DNA of 64,000 nucleotides from Kitasatospora xanthocidica (lineage in GTDB: Bacteria; Actinomycetota; Actinomycetes; Streptomycetales; Streptomycetaceae). The notes below the pieces were generated by a model. The model was not told the DNA's origin. It did no database searches and saw only the letters and a program-made list of their open reading frames with translations. This document shows positions 8,639 to 16,845 of the stretch, in pieces (within the stretch, counting starts at the first letter, position 1; every line of letters begins with the position of its first letter). The translations under genes and the position numbers were made by a program. The stretch lies in the NCBI RefSeq assembly GCF_014656195.1, contig NZ_BNBY01000008.1:242396-306395 (forward strand). Direction: 5' to 3'.

Positions 8639-8685
8639 GCCCGTCCTTCCCCCGCTCGGGTCTTGACGGCACGGGGAGGGCGGGC
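8639..8685 (+). terminator. Hairpin terminator after the radical SAM gene
   Basis: GCCCG/CGGGC (8639-8643 with 8681-8685) and CCTTCCCC/GGGGAGGG (8645-8652 with 8673-8680) form a 13-pair stem with one bulged T. It begins 18 bases after the stop codon. No T-tract follows, as is usual in Streptomyces. Confidence 0.5.
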
Positions 8686-8738
8686 GTTTGCTGTGTCCCG
8701 CTCGTTGGAACCTGTTCGGTTCTGGTTTGTTTTGTGTA

Positions 8739-8752
8739 TTTGAACGTTCAAA
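8739..8752. promoter_or_regulatory. Perfect 14-bp palindromic operator TTTGAACGTTCAAA
   Basis: The palindrome lies 75 bases before the sugar-binding lipoprotein gene in an unusually AT-rich patch. It has the central CG and dyad symmetry of LacI-family operators. The LacI regulator encoded at the end of this operon is the obvious candidate to bind it. The site would overlap or follow a promoter within GTTTTGTGTATTTG, consistent with repression relieved by a galactoside. Confidence 0.7.
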
Positions 8753-8826
8753 ACACCCGGACGGGCACCCATCCCCCACCCCCTTCAGCCTCCACCCTCC
8801 AGCGCCGCCCCACCGAGAGGAATGCA

Positions 8827-10170
8827 ATGTCACACCTTTCCCGACGCGATCTGCTCCGCACCTCCGGAGCGGGCTTGCTGGCCCTCACCGCCGGCGGCGC
8901 CCTCGCGGCCTGCGGCGGCGGCTCCGGTTCGGGCGGTGCCGGCGGCGACGCCGAGAGCGGCACCGTCACCGTCTGGTCCTGGGCCACCGCCGCCGAGGCC
9001 CTGCGCGGCGTCGTCCCGGCCTTCGAGAAGGACAACCCCGGGATCAAGGTCGACGTCCAGGACATCGGCGAACCCGCCATCTGGGACAAGATCACCGTCG
9101 GCATGGCGGCCGGCGGCCAGGGCCTCGGCGACGTGCTGCACATCGGCTGCGACTACCTGCCCGGCTACCTGGAGAAGTTCCCCGGCGGCCTCGCCAACCT
9201 CTCCGAGTTCGGCGCCGACGCCCACAAGGACGCGTTCGCCAAGGGCCTGTGGCCGGTCGTCACCGGCAAGGACGGCCACGCCTACGCGCTGCCCTGGGAG
9301 GTCAACCCGCTCGGCTTCTTCTACCGCAAGGACTACTTCGACAAGGCGGGCGTCGACCCCGAGTCCCTCGCCACCTGGGACGACCTGATCGCCGTCGCCG
9401 ACCGCTTCAAGGCCGCCAACCCCGGCATCGCCATGGTCGGCCTCAACAAGGCCGCCAACCCCAGCCCCGACCTGGACTTCCTCCAGGGCCTGATGCAGCT
9501 CCAGGGGGCCTTCTACTTCGACCTCCAGGGGAGGATCACCGTCGGTTCGGAGGCGGCCGTGCGCGCCCTGACGATCATCAAGCGGCTGGAGGAGGCCGGG
9601 ATGATCGCCGACACCCCCGGCGTCCAGAGCTGGCCGCCCGTGATGAAGGCCGGCAAGCTCGCGGTGGCCGCCATGCCCGCCTGGGTCGCGCACTACCTGG
9701 AGAAGAAGTTCACCGACCAGAGCGGCGACTGGCGCCTCACCAAGCCGCCGGCGGTCACCCCCGGCGGCAAGCGCACCGCGCTGGTCAACTCCACCCACCT
9801 GGCCGTCGCCGCCTCCAGCCCGCGCCGCCGGGCCGCCTGGAAGTTCGTCGAGTACGCGCTCACCCGCACCGCCGCGGTCAACTCCATGTTCAACGCCGGC
9901 GGCGTCTTCCCCGCCCTCACCGCGGCCTACGCCGACCCGCTGTACTCCGCCCCGAGCGCCTTCTACGGCGGCCAGCCGGTGCTCAAGACCTTCGCCGACC
10001 TCGCCACCGACGGCGGCGATCCCACCAACTACTCCGGCGACTACGCGCGCGCCCTCAAGCTCGTCAGCGACGCCCAGACCAAGGTCCTGCTCAAGGGCGC
10101 CGACCCGGCGGCCGTCCTCCAGGACGCCGCCAAGCAGCTCGCCCAGCAGACCGGACGCACGATCGCATGA
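8827..10170 (+). CDS. Sugar ABC transporter substrate-binding lipoprotein
   Basis: The 447-residue product carries a twin-arginine-like start (SRRDLL), a hydrophobic stretch and a lipobox LAACGGG with Cys at about 28, so it is exported and lipid-anchored outside the membrane. The mature part has the family-1 extracellular solute-binding fold: VTVWSWATAAEALR, then PWEVNPLGFFYRKD. It captures a sugar for the two permeases that follow with ATGA overlaps. The adjoining GH36 alpha-galactosidase and gal genes suggest an alpha-galactoside such as melibiose or raffinose. No ATPase gene is present; a shared MsiK-type ATPase elsewhere is usual in Streptomyces. ATG at 8827 was chosen because it opens the signal peptide. 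Confidence 0.92.
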   Translation: MSHLSRRDLLRTSGAGLLALTAGGALAACGGGSGSGGAGGDAESGTVTVWSWATAAEALRGVVPAFEKDNPGIKVDVQDIGEPAIWDKITVGMAAGGQGLGDVLHIGCDYLPGYLEKFPGGLANLSEFGADAHKDAFAKGLWPVVTGKDGHAYALPWEVNPLGFFYRKDYFDKAGVDPESLATWDDLIAVADRFKAANPGIAMVGLNKAANPSPDLDFLQGLMQLQGAFYFDLQGRITVGSEAAVRALTIIKRLEEAGMIADTPGVQSWPPVMKAGKLAVAAMPAWVAHYLEKKFTDQSGDWRLTKPPAVTPGGKRTALVNSTHLAVAASSPRRRAAWKFVEYALTRTAAVNSMFNAGGVFPALTAAYADPLYSAPSAFYGGQPVLKTFADLATDGGDPTNYSGDYARALKLVSDAQTKVLLKGADPAAVLQDAAKQLAQQTGRTIA

Positions 10171-11090
10171 CCGCCGCCGTCCCGTCCGTCACCCTCGCCA
10201 AGGACGCCGCGCGGGCCCACCGCAACGCCCGCCGGCGCCGCACCGCCGTGCCCTACCTGCTGCTCGCCCCCGCCCTGCTGACCTTCGGCGTGTTCAAGGC
10301 CTACCCGGTCGTCGACTCGCTGCTGCTGTCCTTCACCACCGGCTCCGGCTCCGCCAGCCACGCCGCCGGACTCGCCAACTACCGCCGCCTGCTGGACGAT
10401 CCGCTGTTCTGGACGGCCCTGCGCAACACGGGCGAGATCCTGGTCCTCCAGGTGCCGCTGATGCTCGGCCTGGCCCTGCTGACGGCCGTCGGCATCAACT
10501 CGGCGCTGGTGCGCTGGCGTACGGTCTGGCGGCTCGGCGTCTTCATGCCCTCGGTCACCGGCCTGGTCGCCACCGGCGTGATGTTCGCCTACCTGCTCAA
10601 GGCCGACGACGGCGCGGTCAACTGGCTGCTGAACGCCGTCGGCCTGCCCGCCGTCGACTGGCTCGGCCAGCCCTTCTGGGCCCGGATGGCCGTCGTCCTG
10701 GTGCTCACCTGGCACTACACCGGCTACAACGCCGTCATCTACCTCGCCGGACTCCAGTCCATCCCACGGGAGTTGTACGAGGCCGCGATGGTCGACGGCG
10801 CCGGTCCGGTCCGCCGGTTCACCGCGATCACCGTCCCCGGCCTGCGCCCGGTGCTGCTCTTCACGATCGTGCTGTCCACCATCGGCACGCTCCAGCTCTT
10901 CGACGAGCCGTACGTGCTGACCGGCGGCGGGCCCGACAACGCCACCCTGACCGTCTCCATGTACCTGTACCAGAACGGCTTCCGGTTCTTCGACTTCGGC
11001 TACGCCTCCGCCATCGCCTACGCGCTCACCCTGCTCGTGTCGGTGCTCGGCGCGGCCCAGATGCGCCTGATGGGAGAGCGCGACACATGA
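10167..11090 (+). CDS. Sugar ABC transporter permease, MalF type
   Basis: The 307-residue membrane protein has six predicted transmembrane segments, beginning VPYLLLAPALLTFGVFKAYPVV. The coupling-loop EAA motif is seen as ELYEAAMVDGAGPVRRFTAITVPGL, where the ATPase docks. It forms half of the importer channel with the next gene. The start overlaps the binding-protein stop by four bases (ATGA), and the next gene overlaps its own stop in the same way, indicating strong translational coupling. Confidence 0.93.
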   Translation: MTAAVPSVTLAKDAARAHRNARRRRTAVPYLLLAPALLTFGVFKAYPVVDSLLLSFTTGSGSASHAAGLANYRRLLDDPLFWTALRNTGEILVLQVPLMLGLALLTAVGINSALVRWRTVWRLGVFMPSVTGLVATGVMFAYLLKADDGAVNWLLNAVGLPAVDWLGQPFWARMAVVLVLTWHYTGYNAVIYLAGLQSIPRELYEAAMVDGAGPVRRFTAITVPGLRPVLLFTIVLSTIGTLQLFDEPYVLTGGGPDNATLTVSMYLYQNGFRFFDFGYASAIAYALTLLVSVLGAAQMRLMGERDT

Positions 11091-11914
11091 ATCCGACGAA
11101 GCTGCGCGGCTGGCCGCTGACCTTCCTCCTGGCCGGCGTCACCGGGCTGTCGATCGCCCCCTTCTACTGGCTGGTGGTCTCCTCCACCCGCAAGGACACC
11201 GAGGTCTTCGACTGGCCGCCCAAGCTGCTGCCCGGCGGGAGCCTCGGCGAGAACCTGAGCCACCTGGAGCAGAAGATCGGCCTGCTCAGGGTGGTCGGCA
11301 ACTCCCTGCTGGTGGCGGGCGTCCAGACGCTGGGCGCCCTGGTCGTGGCGCTGCTCGCGGGCTACGCCTTCGCCAAGTTCCGCTTCCGCGGCCGCACCCT
11401 GCTGTTCGCGCTGCTGCTCTCCACCCTGGTGGTGCCCGAACAGGTCATGCTGGTGCCGCTGTTCAAGATGATGATGAACCTCGGCCTGCTCGACACCTAC
11501 CAGGCGCTGATCCTGCCCGGGCTCTGCGTGCCCTTCGCCATCTTCCTGATGCGGCAGTCGCTGAGCAGTCTGCCGGACGAACTCCTGGACGCCGCCCGGG
11601 TCGACGGCGCGGGCGAACTCCGGGTGCTGTTCAGCGTGGTGGTGCCGGTCATGCGGCCGGTGCTGGCCGCCCTGTCGATCTTCCTCTTCCTGGGCTCCTG
11701 GAACCAGTTCGTCTGGCCGCTGATCGCCCTGCGCAGCCCCGAGATGCACACCCTGCCGGTCGCGCTGGCGACCCTGCACGGCAACAAGGCCAACACCGAC
11801 TACGGCGCCATCCTCTCCGGCACCGCGCTGTCCACCCTGCCGATGATGGTCCTCTTCCTGGTCCTCCAGCGGCAGTTCATCTCCGGCCTGCTGGCCGGCG
11901 CCACGAAAGGCTGA
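11087..11914 (+). CDS. Sugar ABC transporter permease, MalG type
   Basis: The 275-residue membrane protein is the second permease of the importer. It has the MalG-type length and the EAA loop ELLDAARVDGAGELRVLFSVVVPVMRP. The N-terminal segment TFLLAGVTGLSIAPFYWLVVSS precedes a periplasmic-side loop with TEVFDWPPKLLPG, a usual region in this class. ATGA overlap joins it to the preceding permease and the alpha-galactosidase begins two bases after its stop. Confidence 0.93.
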   Translation: MNPTKLRGWPLTFLLAGVTGLSIAPFYWLVVSSTRKDTEVFDWPPKLLPGGSLGENLSHLEQKIGLLRVVGNSLLVAGVQTLGALVVALLAGYAFAKFRFRGRTLLFALLLSTLVVPEQVMLVPLFKMMMNLGLLDTYQALILPGLCVPFAIFLMRQSLSSLPDELLDAARVDGAGELRVLFSVVVPVMRPVLAALSIFLFLGSWNQFVWPLIALRSPEMHTLPVALATLHGNKANTDYGAILSGTALSTLPMMVLFLVLQRQFISGLLAGATKG

Positions 11915-11916
11915 GC

Positions 11917-13725
11917 ATGACCGAGAGCGTGACCGAGAGCACGGCCGAGGGCGCGACCCCGAGCACGGCCGAAAGCACCGAGGCGAGCACGACGCCGAGC
12001 ACGGCCGAGGTCTGGGAGCCGCACGCCCCCGCCGTCGCCGGAGGCCTGCGCCCGCTCCACGCCCCAGGGCTGGACCTGCGGGTGAGCGGCGCCGCCACCG
12101 CCCGGGAGACCGCCGACGGGGTGGTGGAGGTGACCGCCGAGGGCAGCGGCGACGTCCGGATCGAGTGGCGGGTGCCCTGCGTCGACGCCACCGCGTTCTG
12201 GACGCCCGAGCCGCGCGGCACCGGCCGGCTGCCCGCCGCCTGGAGCGCCCCGCGCCGGACCGGCCTCGCCGACGGCGCGCCGATCGCCGCGCTGGTCGGC
12301 ACCGGCGACGTGGCGCTCTGCGCCTTCGCCGCCGGGCGCCCGGACGTCCTGACCGGGGCCGGCGTGGTCGAGGAGACCGGCGAGTTCCGGTTCTGGGCCC
12401 AGGCCGCCGACCGGCTGACCGTGCGGATCGACACCTCGCGCCGGCACTACGCCCGCTGCCTGGCCGACCTCGCCGCCTGGTGGGGCGCCGACCACGCGGC
12501 CGACATCCCCGACGCCGCCCGCCAACCCGCCTACTCCACCTGGTACTCGATGCACCAGGACGTCTCGCCGAAGGGCGTCGAGACCCAGGCCGCGCTCGGC
12601 AAGGAACTCGGCCTGGACGTGATCATCGTGGACGACGGCTGGATGACCGCCGACCGCACCCGCGGCTACGCCCACTGCGGCGACTGGGAGCCGGTCTCCC
12701 TGCCCGACACCGCCGCCCACGTCCGGCGCGTCCACGAGCTCGGCGTCCGCTACCTGCTCTGGTACGCACTGCCGTTCATCGGCAAGGACAGCGCCGCCTA
12801 CCAGCGGATCGGCCGGTACGCGCTCGCCGAGGTCCCCCGGATGGGCGCGGTCGTCGCGGACCCGCGCCACCCCGAGGTCCGGGCCTTCCTCACCGACCGG
12901 CTCGCCCGCGCCGTCGAGGAGTGGGGCATGGACGGACTCAAGGTCGACTTCGTCGACTGGTTCGCCCGCGCCGCCCAGGGCGGCGACGCCCCGGCGGCCG
13001 GCCCCGGGGCGGACTGCGACAGCGTCGACGAGGGCGTGCGACGGCTGCTCGCCGCCATCCGCGACCGGATCACCGCCGCGAACCCGGAGGCGATGATCGA
13101 GCACCGCCAGCCGTACGTGAGCCCCGGCCTGTGGCCGTACGCCACCATGATCCGCGCCACCGACTGCCCGCTCAGCCCGCAGGAGAACCGGCAGCGGACC
13201 GTCGACGTGCGGCTCGCCGCCGGGCCCGTCCCGGTCCACGCCGACATGCTGATGTGGCACCCGGCCGAGCCGCCGGAGCAGATCGCCTGCCACCTGATCA
13301 ACGTGCTGTTCTCGGTCCCGCAGGTCTCCGTCGACCTCGCCGCGCAGAGCGACGGGCAGCGCGAGGCGCTCGCCTTCTGGCTCGGCGTCTTCCGCGAACA
13401 CACCGAGACCCTCCAGCTCGGCGAACTGCTGCCGGCCCGCCCGGACCTCGGCTACCCGATGGTCACCGCGCGCGGCGCCGACACCGTCGCGGTGGCACGC
13501 TACGCCGCCCTTCCCGTGGACGCCGCCGGCGAGGACTGGCGCACCCTGCTGGTCGCCAACGCCGACGCCGACCCGGACGTGCGGCTCACCGGCGGCAGCG
13601 GGCGGGCCGCGGTGACGGTGCGGGACGCCCGGGGGCGTATCGTCCGGCAGGGCGAGGTCGAGCTGGCCGCCGCGGACCCGATCCCGGTACCGCGCGGCGG
13701 ACTGCTCACCCTGCGCCGCCCCTGA
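11917..13725 (+). CDS. Alpha-galactosidase, GH36-like
   Basis: The 602-residue protein has no signal peptide, so it should cleave imported alpha-galactosides inside the cell to galactose and the remaining sugar. The barrel contains STWYSMHQDV, VDDGW at about 238-242, and LKVDF with Asp344 in the position of the GH36 nucleophile. PYVSPGLWPYATMIRATDCPLS should carry part of the acid/base side. The first 32 residues are a Thr/Ser/Glu-rich repeat (TEST, AEST) absent from family cores; they look like a slippage-expanded leader. The gene starts two bases after the permease stop. Galactose released here could feed galK and galT downstream. Confidence 0.85.
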   Translation: MTESVTESTAEGATPSTAESTEASTTPSTAEVWEPHAPAVAGGLRPLHAPGLDLRVSGAATARETADGVVEVTAEGSGDVRIEWRVPCVDATAFWTPEPRGTGRLPAAWSAPRRTGLADGAPIAALVGTGDVALCAFAAGRPDVLTGAGVVEETGEFRFWAQAADRLTVRIDTSRRHYARCLADLAAWWGADHAADIPDAARQPAYSTWYSMHQDVSPKGVETQAALGKELGLDVIIVDDGWMTADRTRGYAHCGDWEPVSLPDTAAHVRRVHELGVRYLLWYALPFIGKDSAAYQRIGRYALAEVPRMGAVVADPRHPEVRAFLTDRLARAVEEWGMDGLKVDFVDWFARAAQGGDAPAAGPGADCDSVDEGVRRLLAAIRDRITAANPEAMIEHRQPYVSPGLWPYATMIRATDCPLSPQENRQRTVDVRLAAGPVPVHADMLMWHPAEPPEQIACHLINVLFSVPQVSVDLAAQSDGQREALAFWLGVFREHTETLQLGELLPARPDLGYPMVTARGADTVAVARYAALPVDAAGEDWRTLLVANADADPDVRLTGGSGRAAVTVRDARGRIVRQGEVELAAADPIPVPRGGLLTLRRP

Positions 13726-13745
13726 CCAGGCCTGGAGGAGACCGG

Positions 13746-14783
13746 ATGCCCGAGGGACCGCCGCGACCGCGCCGCGGCGCCAGCACGATCGAGGAGGTCG
13801 CCCGGGCGGCCGGGGTCTCCCGGCAGACCGTCTCCAACGCGCTCAACGCCCCGCACCGGGTCCGGCCGGAGACCCTGGAACGCGTCACCACCGCGATCCG
13901 CGAACTCGGCTACCAGCCCGACCAGTCCGCCCGCTCGCTGCGCAGCGGCGCCCGGCGCACCCTCGGCTACCTCGCCCCGGTGGACGACCCGCTCGACCCC
14001 AACCCGCTGATGGCCGGCTTCCTGGAGGCCCTGGTCGACGCGGCGGGCGCCGAAGGCCGACGGGTCCTGCTGTTCCGGCCCGCCCCGCCGACGGCGGACC
14101 CGACGGCCGCGATCGACGAACTGGTGGCGGCCCGCCAGGTGGACGGGCTGGTGCTGGCCGACGTACTGGCCGAGGACGCCCGGATCGCGCACGTCGCCCG
14201 GCTCGGCGTCCCCTTCGTCAGCTTCGGGCGCACCGGCCCGGGGGAGCCGCAGCACTGGGTGGACATCGCCAACGACGCGGCGATGGCCGAGGTGGTGCGG
14301 CACCTCGCGGCCCAGGGCCACCGCCGGATCGGCTACCTCGGCGCCGCCGAGGAGCTGCCCTGGATGGCGGCGCGGCGGGCGGGCTTCCTCGCCGAGGCCC
14401 ACCGGCTGGGGCTCACCGCGGTGGCGCTGCCCGGGGCGGAGGCGACCGCCCCTTCGGCGGTCGCCGCGGTCCGGGCGCTGCTGCGCGGGCCCGACCGGCC
14501 GACCGCCGTCGCCGCGGGCAGCGACCTGCTGGCGCTGGACGTGTACGAGGCGGTCCGGGCGGAGGGGCTGGCGGTCGGGCCCGGCGGGGTGGCCGTCACC
14601 GGCTTCCACGACACGCCGCTCTGCCGCCACCTGCACCCCGGGCTGACCTCCGTCCGGCTGCCGCTGCGGGCGATCGCCGCCGCGCTGGTCGGTCGGCTGC
14701 TGGGCCGGCTGCGCGGTGAGGCGGAGCCGGCGGCGGGGCTGGAGCTGCCCACCGAGCTGGTGGTGCGGGGGAGCAGCGGGTAG
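13746..14783 (+). CDS. LacI-family transcriptional regulator
   Basis: The 345-residue repressor has an N-terminal helix-turn-helix (STIEEVARAAGVSRQTVSNALN at about 13-34), the hinge helix (YQPDQSARSLRSG) that inserts in the minor groove, and a periplasmic-binding-protein-like sensor domain. ATG at 13746 follows GGAG. It is the last gene of the transporter operon, so it probably autoregulates together with the importer through the 14-bp palindrome at 8739. The ligand is probably galactose, an alpha-galactoside or a derivative; that is inferred from context. Confidence 0.92.
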   Translation: MPEGPPRPRRGASTIEEVARAAGVSRQTVSNALNAPHRVRPETLERVTTAIRELGYQPDQSARSLRSGARRTLGYLAPVDDPLDPNPLMAGFLEALVDAAGAEGRRVLLFRPAPPTADPTAAIDELVAARQVDGLVLADVLAEDARIAHVARLGVPFVSFGRTGPGEPQHWVDIANDAAMAEVVRHLAAQGHRRIGYLGAAEELPWMAARRAGFLAEAHRLGLTAVALPGAEATAPSAVAAVRALLRGPDRPTAVAAGSDLLALDVYEAVRAEGLAVGPGGVAVTGFHDTPLCRHLHPGLTSVRLPLRAIAAALVGRLLGRLRGEAEPAAGLELPTELVVRGSSG

Positions 14784-14824
14784 CCGGAAGCGGGCCGCGG
14801 GCTGTCGGCCAGTCGGGTCGTCGG

Positions 14825-15634
14825 TCAGTCGGCGCCCGGTGCGACGATCAGCTCGCCGACCAGGCGGGCGGCCGCGGCCCGCTGTTCGGCGGGCAGGGCG
14901 TCGTCGGTGACGAGGACGTCCAGCTGGTCCAGAGCGGCGAAGGAGGCCAGGCCGACGGCGTTCCACTTGGTGTGGTCGGCCACCACGACCACCCGGCGGG
15001 CCGAGTGCAGAAAGGCCCGGTTGGTCTCCGCCTCGGCCAGGTTGGGGGTGGTCAGCCCGGCCTCGGGGGAGAGGCCGTGGCAGCCCAGGACCAGCAGGTT
15101 GACGTGCAGCGAGCGGATCGCCTGGTCGGCCACCGGCCCGACCAGCGCGTCCGAGGGTGTGCGGACGCCGCCGGTGCGGATCACCGTCGCGGTGGCGGGG
15201 CCGCCGTCCTCGTCGGGCTGTTCGAGGAGGTCGGCGATCCGCAGCGAGTTGGTGACCACGGTGAGGCCCTCGACCGCGCGCAGGTGCCGGGCGACCGCGA
15301 AGGTGGTCGTCCCGCCGGCCAGCGCGACGGCCGAGCCGGGCGGTACCAGTGCGGCGGCCGCGCGGGCGATCGCCTCCTTGGCGGGCAGCTCCCAGTGCGC
15401 CTTGGTCTCGAACCCGGGCTCGCCGGTGGCCGGCGCCTCGATCCGCACCGCGCCGCCGTGCACCTTGTGCACCAGGCCGCGGCGGGCCAGCGCGTCCAGG
15501 TCGCGGCGGACCGTCATGTCGGACACCCCGAGCTCCCGGACCAGCTCGGTGACCCGGACCCCGCCGCGCGCACGGACCTGCTCCAGGATCAGCACACGGC
15601 GCTGCCCGGCGAGCGGTTGGGCGCTGTCAGCCAT
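14825..15634 (-). CDS. DeoR-family transcriptional regulator
   Basis: The 269-residue protein has an N-terminal winged helix-turn-helix (VRVTELVRELGVSDMTVRRDLDAL) and a C-terminal DeoR sensor domain (VALAGGTTTFAVARHL, VVVVADHTKWN), which usually binds a phosphorylated sugar. It is divergent from galTK across 104 bases, so it most likely represses galTK and responds to galactose-1-phosphate or a related sugar phosphate. The ligand is inferred. It converges with the LacI gene, whose stop is 42 bases away. Confidence 0.92.
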   Translation of the reverse strand: MADSAQPLAGQRRVLILEQVRARGGVRVTELVRELGVSDMTVRRDLDALARRGLVHKVHGGAVRIEAPATGEPGFETKAHWELPAKEAIARAAAALVPPGSAVALAGGTTTFAVARHLRAVEGLTVVTNSLRIADLLEQPDEDGGPATATVIRTGGVRTPSDALVGPVADQAIRSLHVNLLVLGCHGLSPEAGLTTPNLAEAETNRAFLHSARRVVVVADHTKWNAVGLASFAALDQLDVLVTDDALPAEQRAAAARLVGELIVAPGAD

Positions 15635-15738
15635 CGGGAGGCCTCCTTCCCCTACGTCTGAGGCATGGCATTGGTGGATAATGTTTGAGATTGTAGCTTT
15701 CTGTTGATTCCAATGGCTCCACTCGGAGGAAGAAGGCC
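15635..15738. promoter_or_regulatory. Divergent DeoR/galT control region
   Basis: This AT-richer gap contains CATTGG (15668-15673) and CCAATG (15709-15714) as an inverted pair. Between them are TGTTTGAGATTG and TGTTGATTCC, which look like repeated half-sites of the TGTTTGAT kind used by many DeoR proteins. CGGAGGAAG supplies the galT ribosome binding site. Confidence 0.55.
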
Positions 15739-16845
15739 ATGCCCGGGACGACCCTGACCCAGCCCACGACCAGGACCGTGACCGGACTCGCGGACGGCCG
15801 GCAGCTGATCTACTACGACCGCGGGGCCGCCGCCCCCCGGAACGCCGTCGACGAACGCCCGCTGGATCCGCAGGCCCCCGGCTCCCAGGTCCGGCTCGAC
15901 CCGGCCACCGGCGACTGGGTCACCATCGCCGCGCACCGCCAGGCCCGCACCTACCAGCCGCCCGCCGAGGAGTGCCCGCTCTGCCCGTCCCGGGACGGCC
16001 GGCTCAGCGAGATCCCGGCCGAGGACTACCAGGTGGCCGTCTTCGAGAACCGCTTCCCCTCGCTCGCCGGCCCGCCCGCCGACCCCGCCGGGGAGGCCGA
16101 CGGCCTGTGGACCGCGGGCCCCGGCGCCGGCCGCTGCGAAGTGGTCTGCTTCACCGCCGACCACGACGCCTCCTTCGCCGACCTCACCCCCGAGCGGGCC
16201 CGGCTGGTCCTGGACGCCTGGACCGACCGCACCGCCGAACTCTCCGCCCTGCCGGGGATCGAACAGGTCTACTGCTTCGAGAACCGGGGCGCCGAGATCG
16301 GCGTCACCCTCGCCCACCCGCACGGCCAGATCTACGCCTTCCCGTTCACCACCCCCCGCACCGCCCGGATCGCCGCCCGCGCGGCCCGGCACCGCGCCGC
16401 CACCGGCGGCAACCTCTTCGAGGACCTCCTCGCCGCCGAACGCGCCCACGGCGAGCGCGTCGTGCTGACCGGCGAGCACTGGACGGCCTTCGTGCCCTTC
16501 GCCGCCCGCTGGCCCTACGAGGTGCACCTGTACCCGAACCGCAGGGTGCCCGACCTGACCGCCCTGGACGAGTCGCAGCGCGCCGAATTCCCGCTCCTCT
16601 ACCTGGAGTTGCTCCGCCGCTTCGACCGCCTCTTCGGCACCGGCCGCACCCCGTACATCTCCGCCTGGCACCAGGCGCCCACCGGGCAGCGCGACGAACT
16701 CGCCCTGCACCTGGAGCTGTTCACCATCCGGCGCGCCGCCGACAAGCTCAAGTACCTGGCCGGCGTGGAATCCGGCATGGACGCCTTCGTCAACGACGTC
16801 ACCCCCGAGGACGCGGCCCGCCGGCTGCGGGAGGTCGCGTCGTGA
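15739..16845 (+). CDS. galT: Galactose-1-phosphate uridylyltransferase
   Basis: The enzyme exchanges UMP between UDP-glucose and galactose-1-phosphate in the Leloir pathway. The 368-residue protein shows the HPHGQIYAF motif, whose second His forms the uridylyl-enzyme intermediate, and zinc-type CPLCPS near residue 76. The end EVHLYPNRRVPDL and the late WHQAPTGQRDELALHLELFTI match the family. ATG at 15739 follows GGAGGAAG. The galK start overlaps its stop by four bases (GTGA). No galE is in the window, so the epimerase must be elsewhere. Confidence 0.95.
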   Translation: MPGTTLTQPTTRTVTGLADGRQLIYYDRGAAAPRNAVDERPLDPQAPGSQVRLDPATGDWVTIAAHRQARTYQPPAEECPLCPSRDGRLSEIPAEDYQVAVFENRFPSLAGPPADPAGEADGLWTAGPGAGRCEVVCFTADHDASFADLTPERARLVLDAWTDRTAELSALPGIEQVYCFENRGAEIGVTLAHPHGQIYAFPFTTPRTARIAARAARHRAATGGNLFEDLLAAERAHGERVVLTGEHWTAFVPFAARWPYEVHLYPNRRVPDLTALDESQRAEFPLLYLELLRRFDRLFGTGRTPYISAWHQAPTGQRDELALHLELFTIRRAADKLKYLAGVESGMDAFVNDVTPEDAARRLREVAS

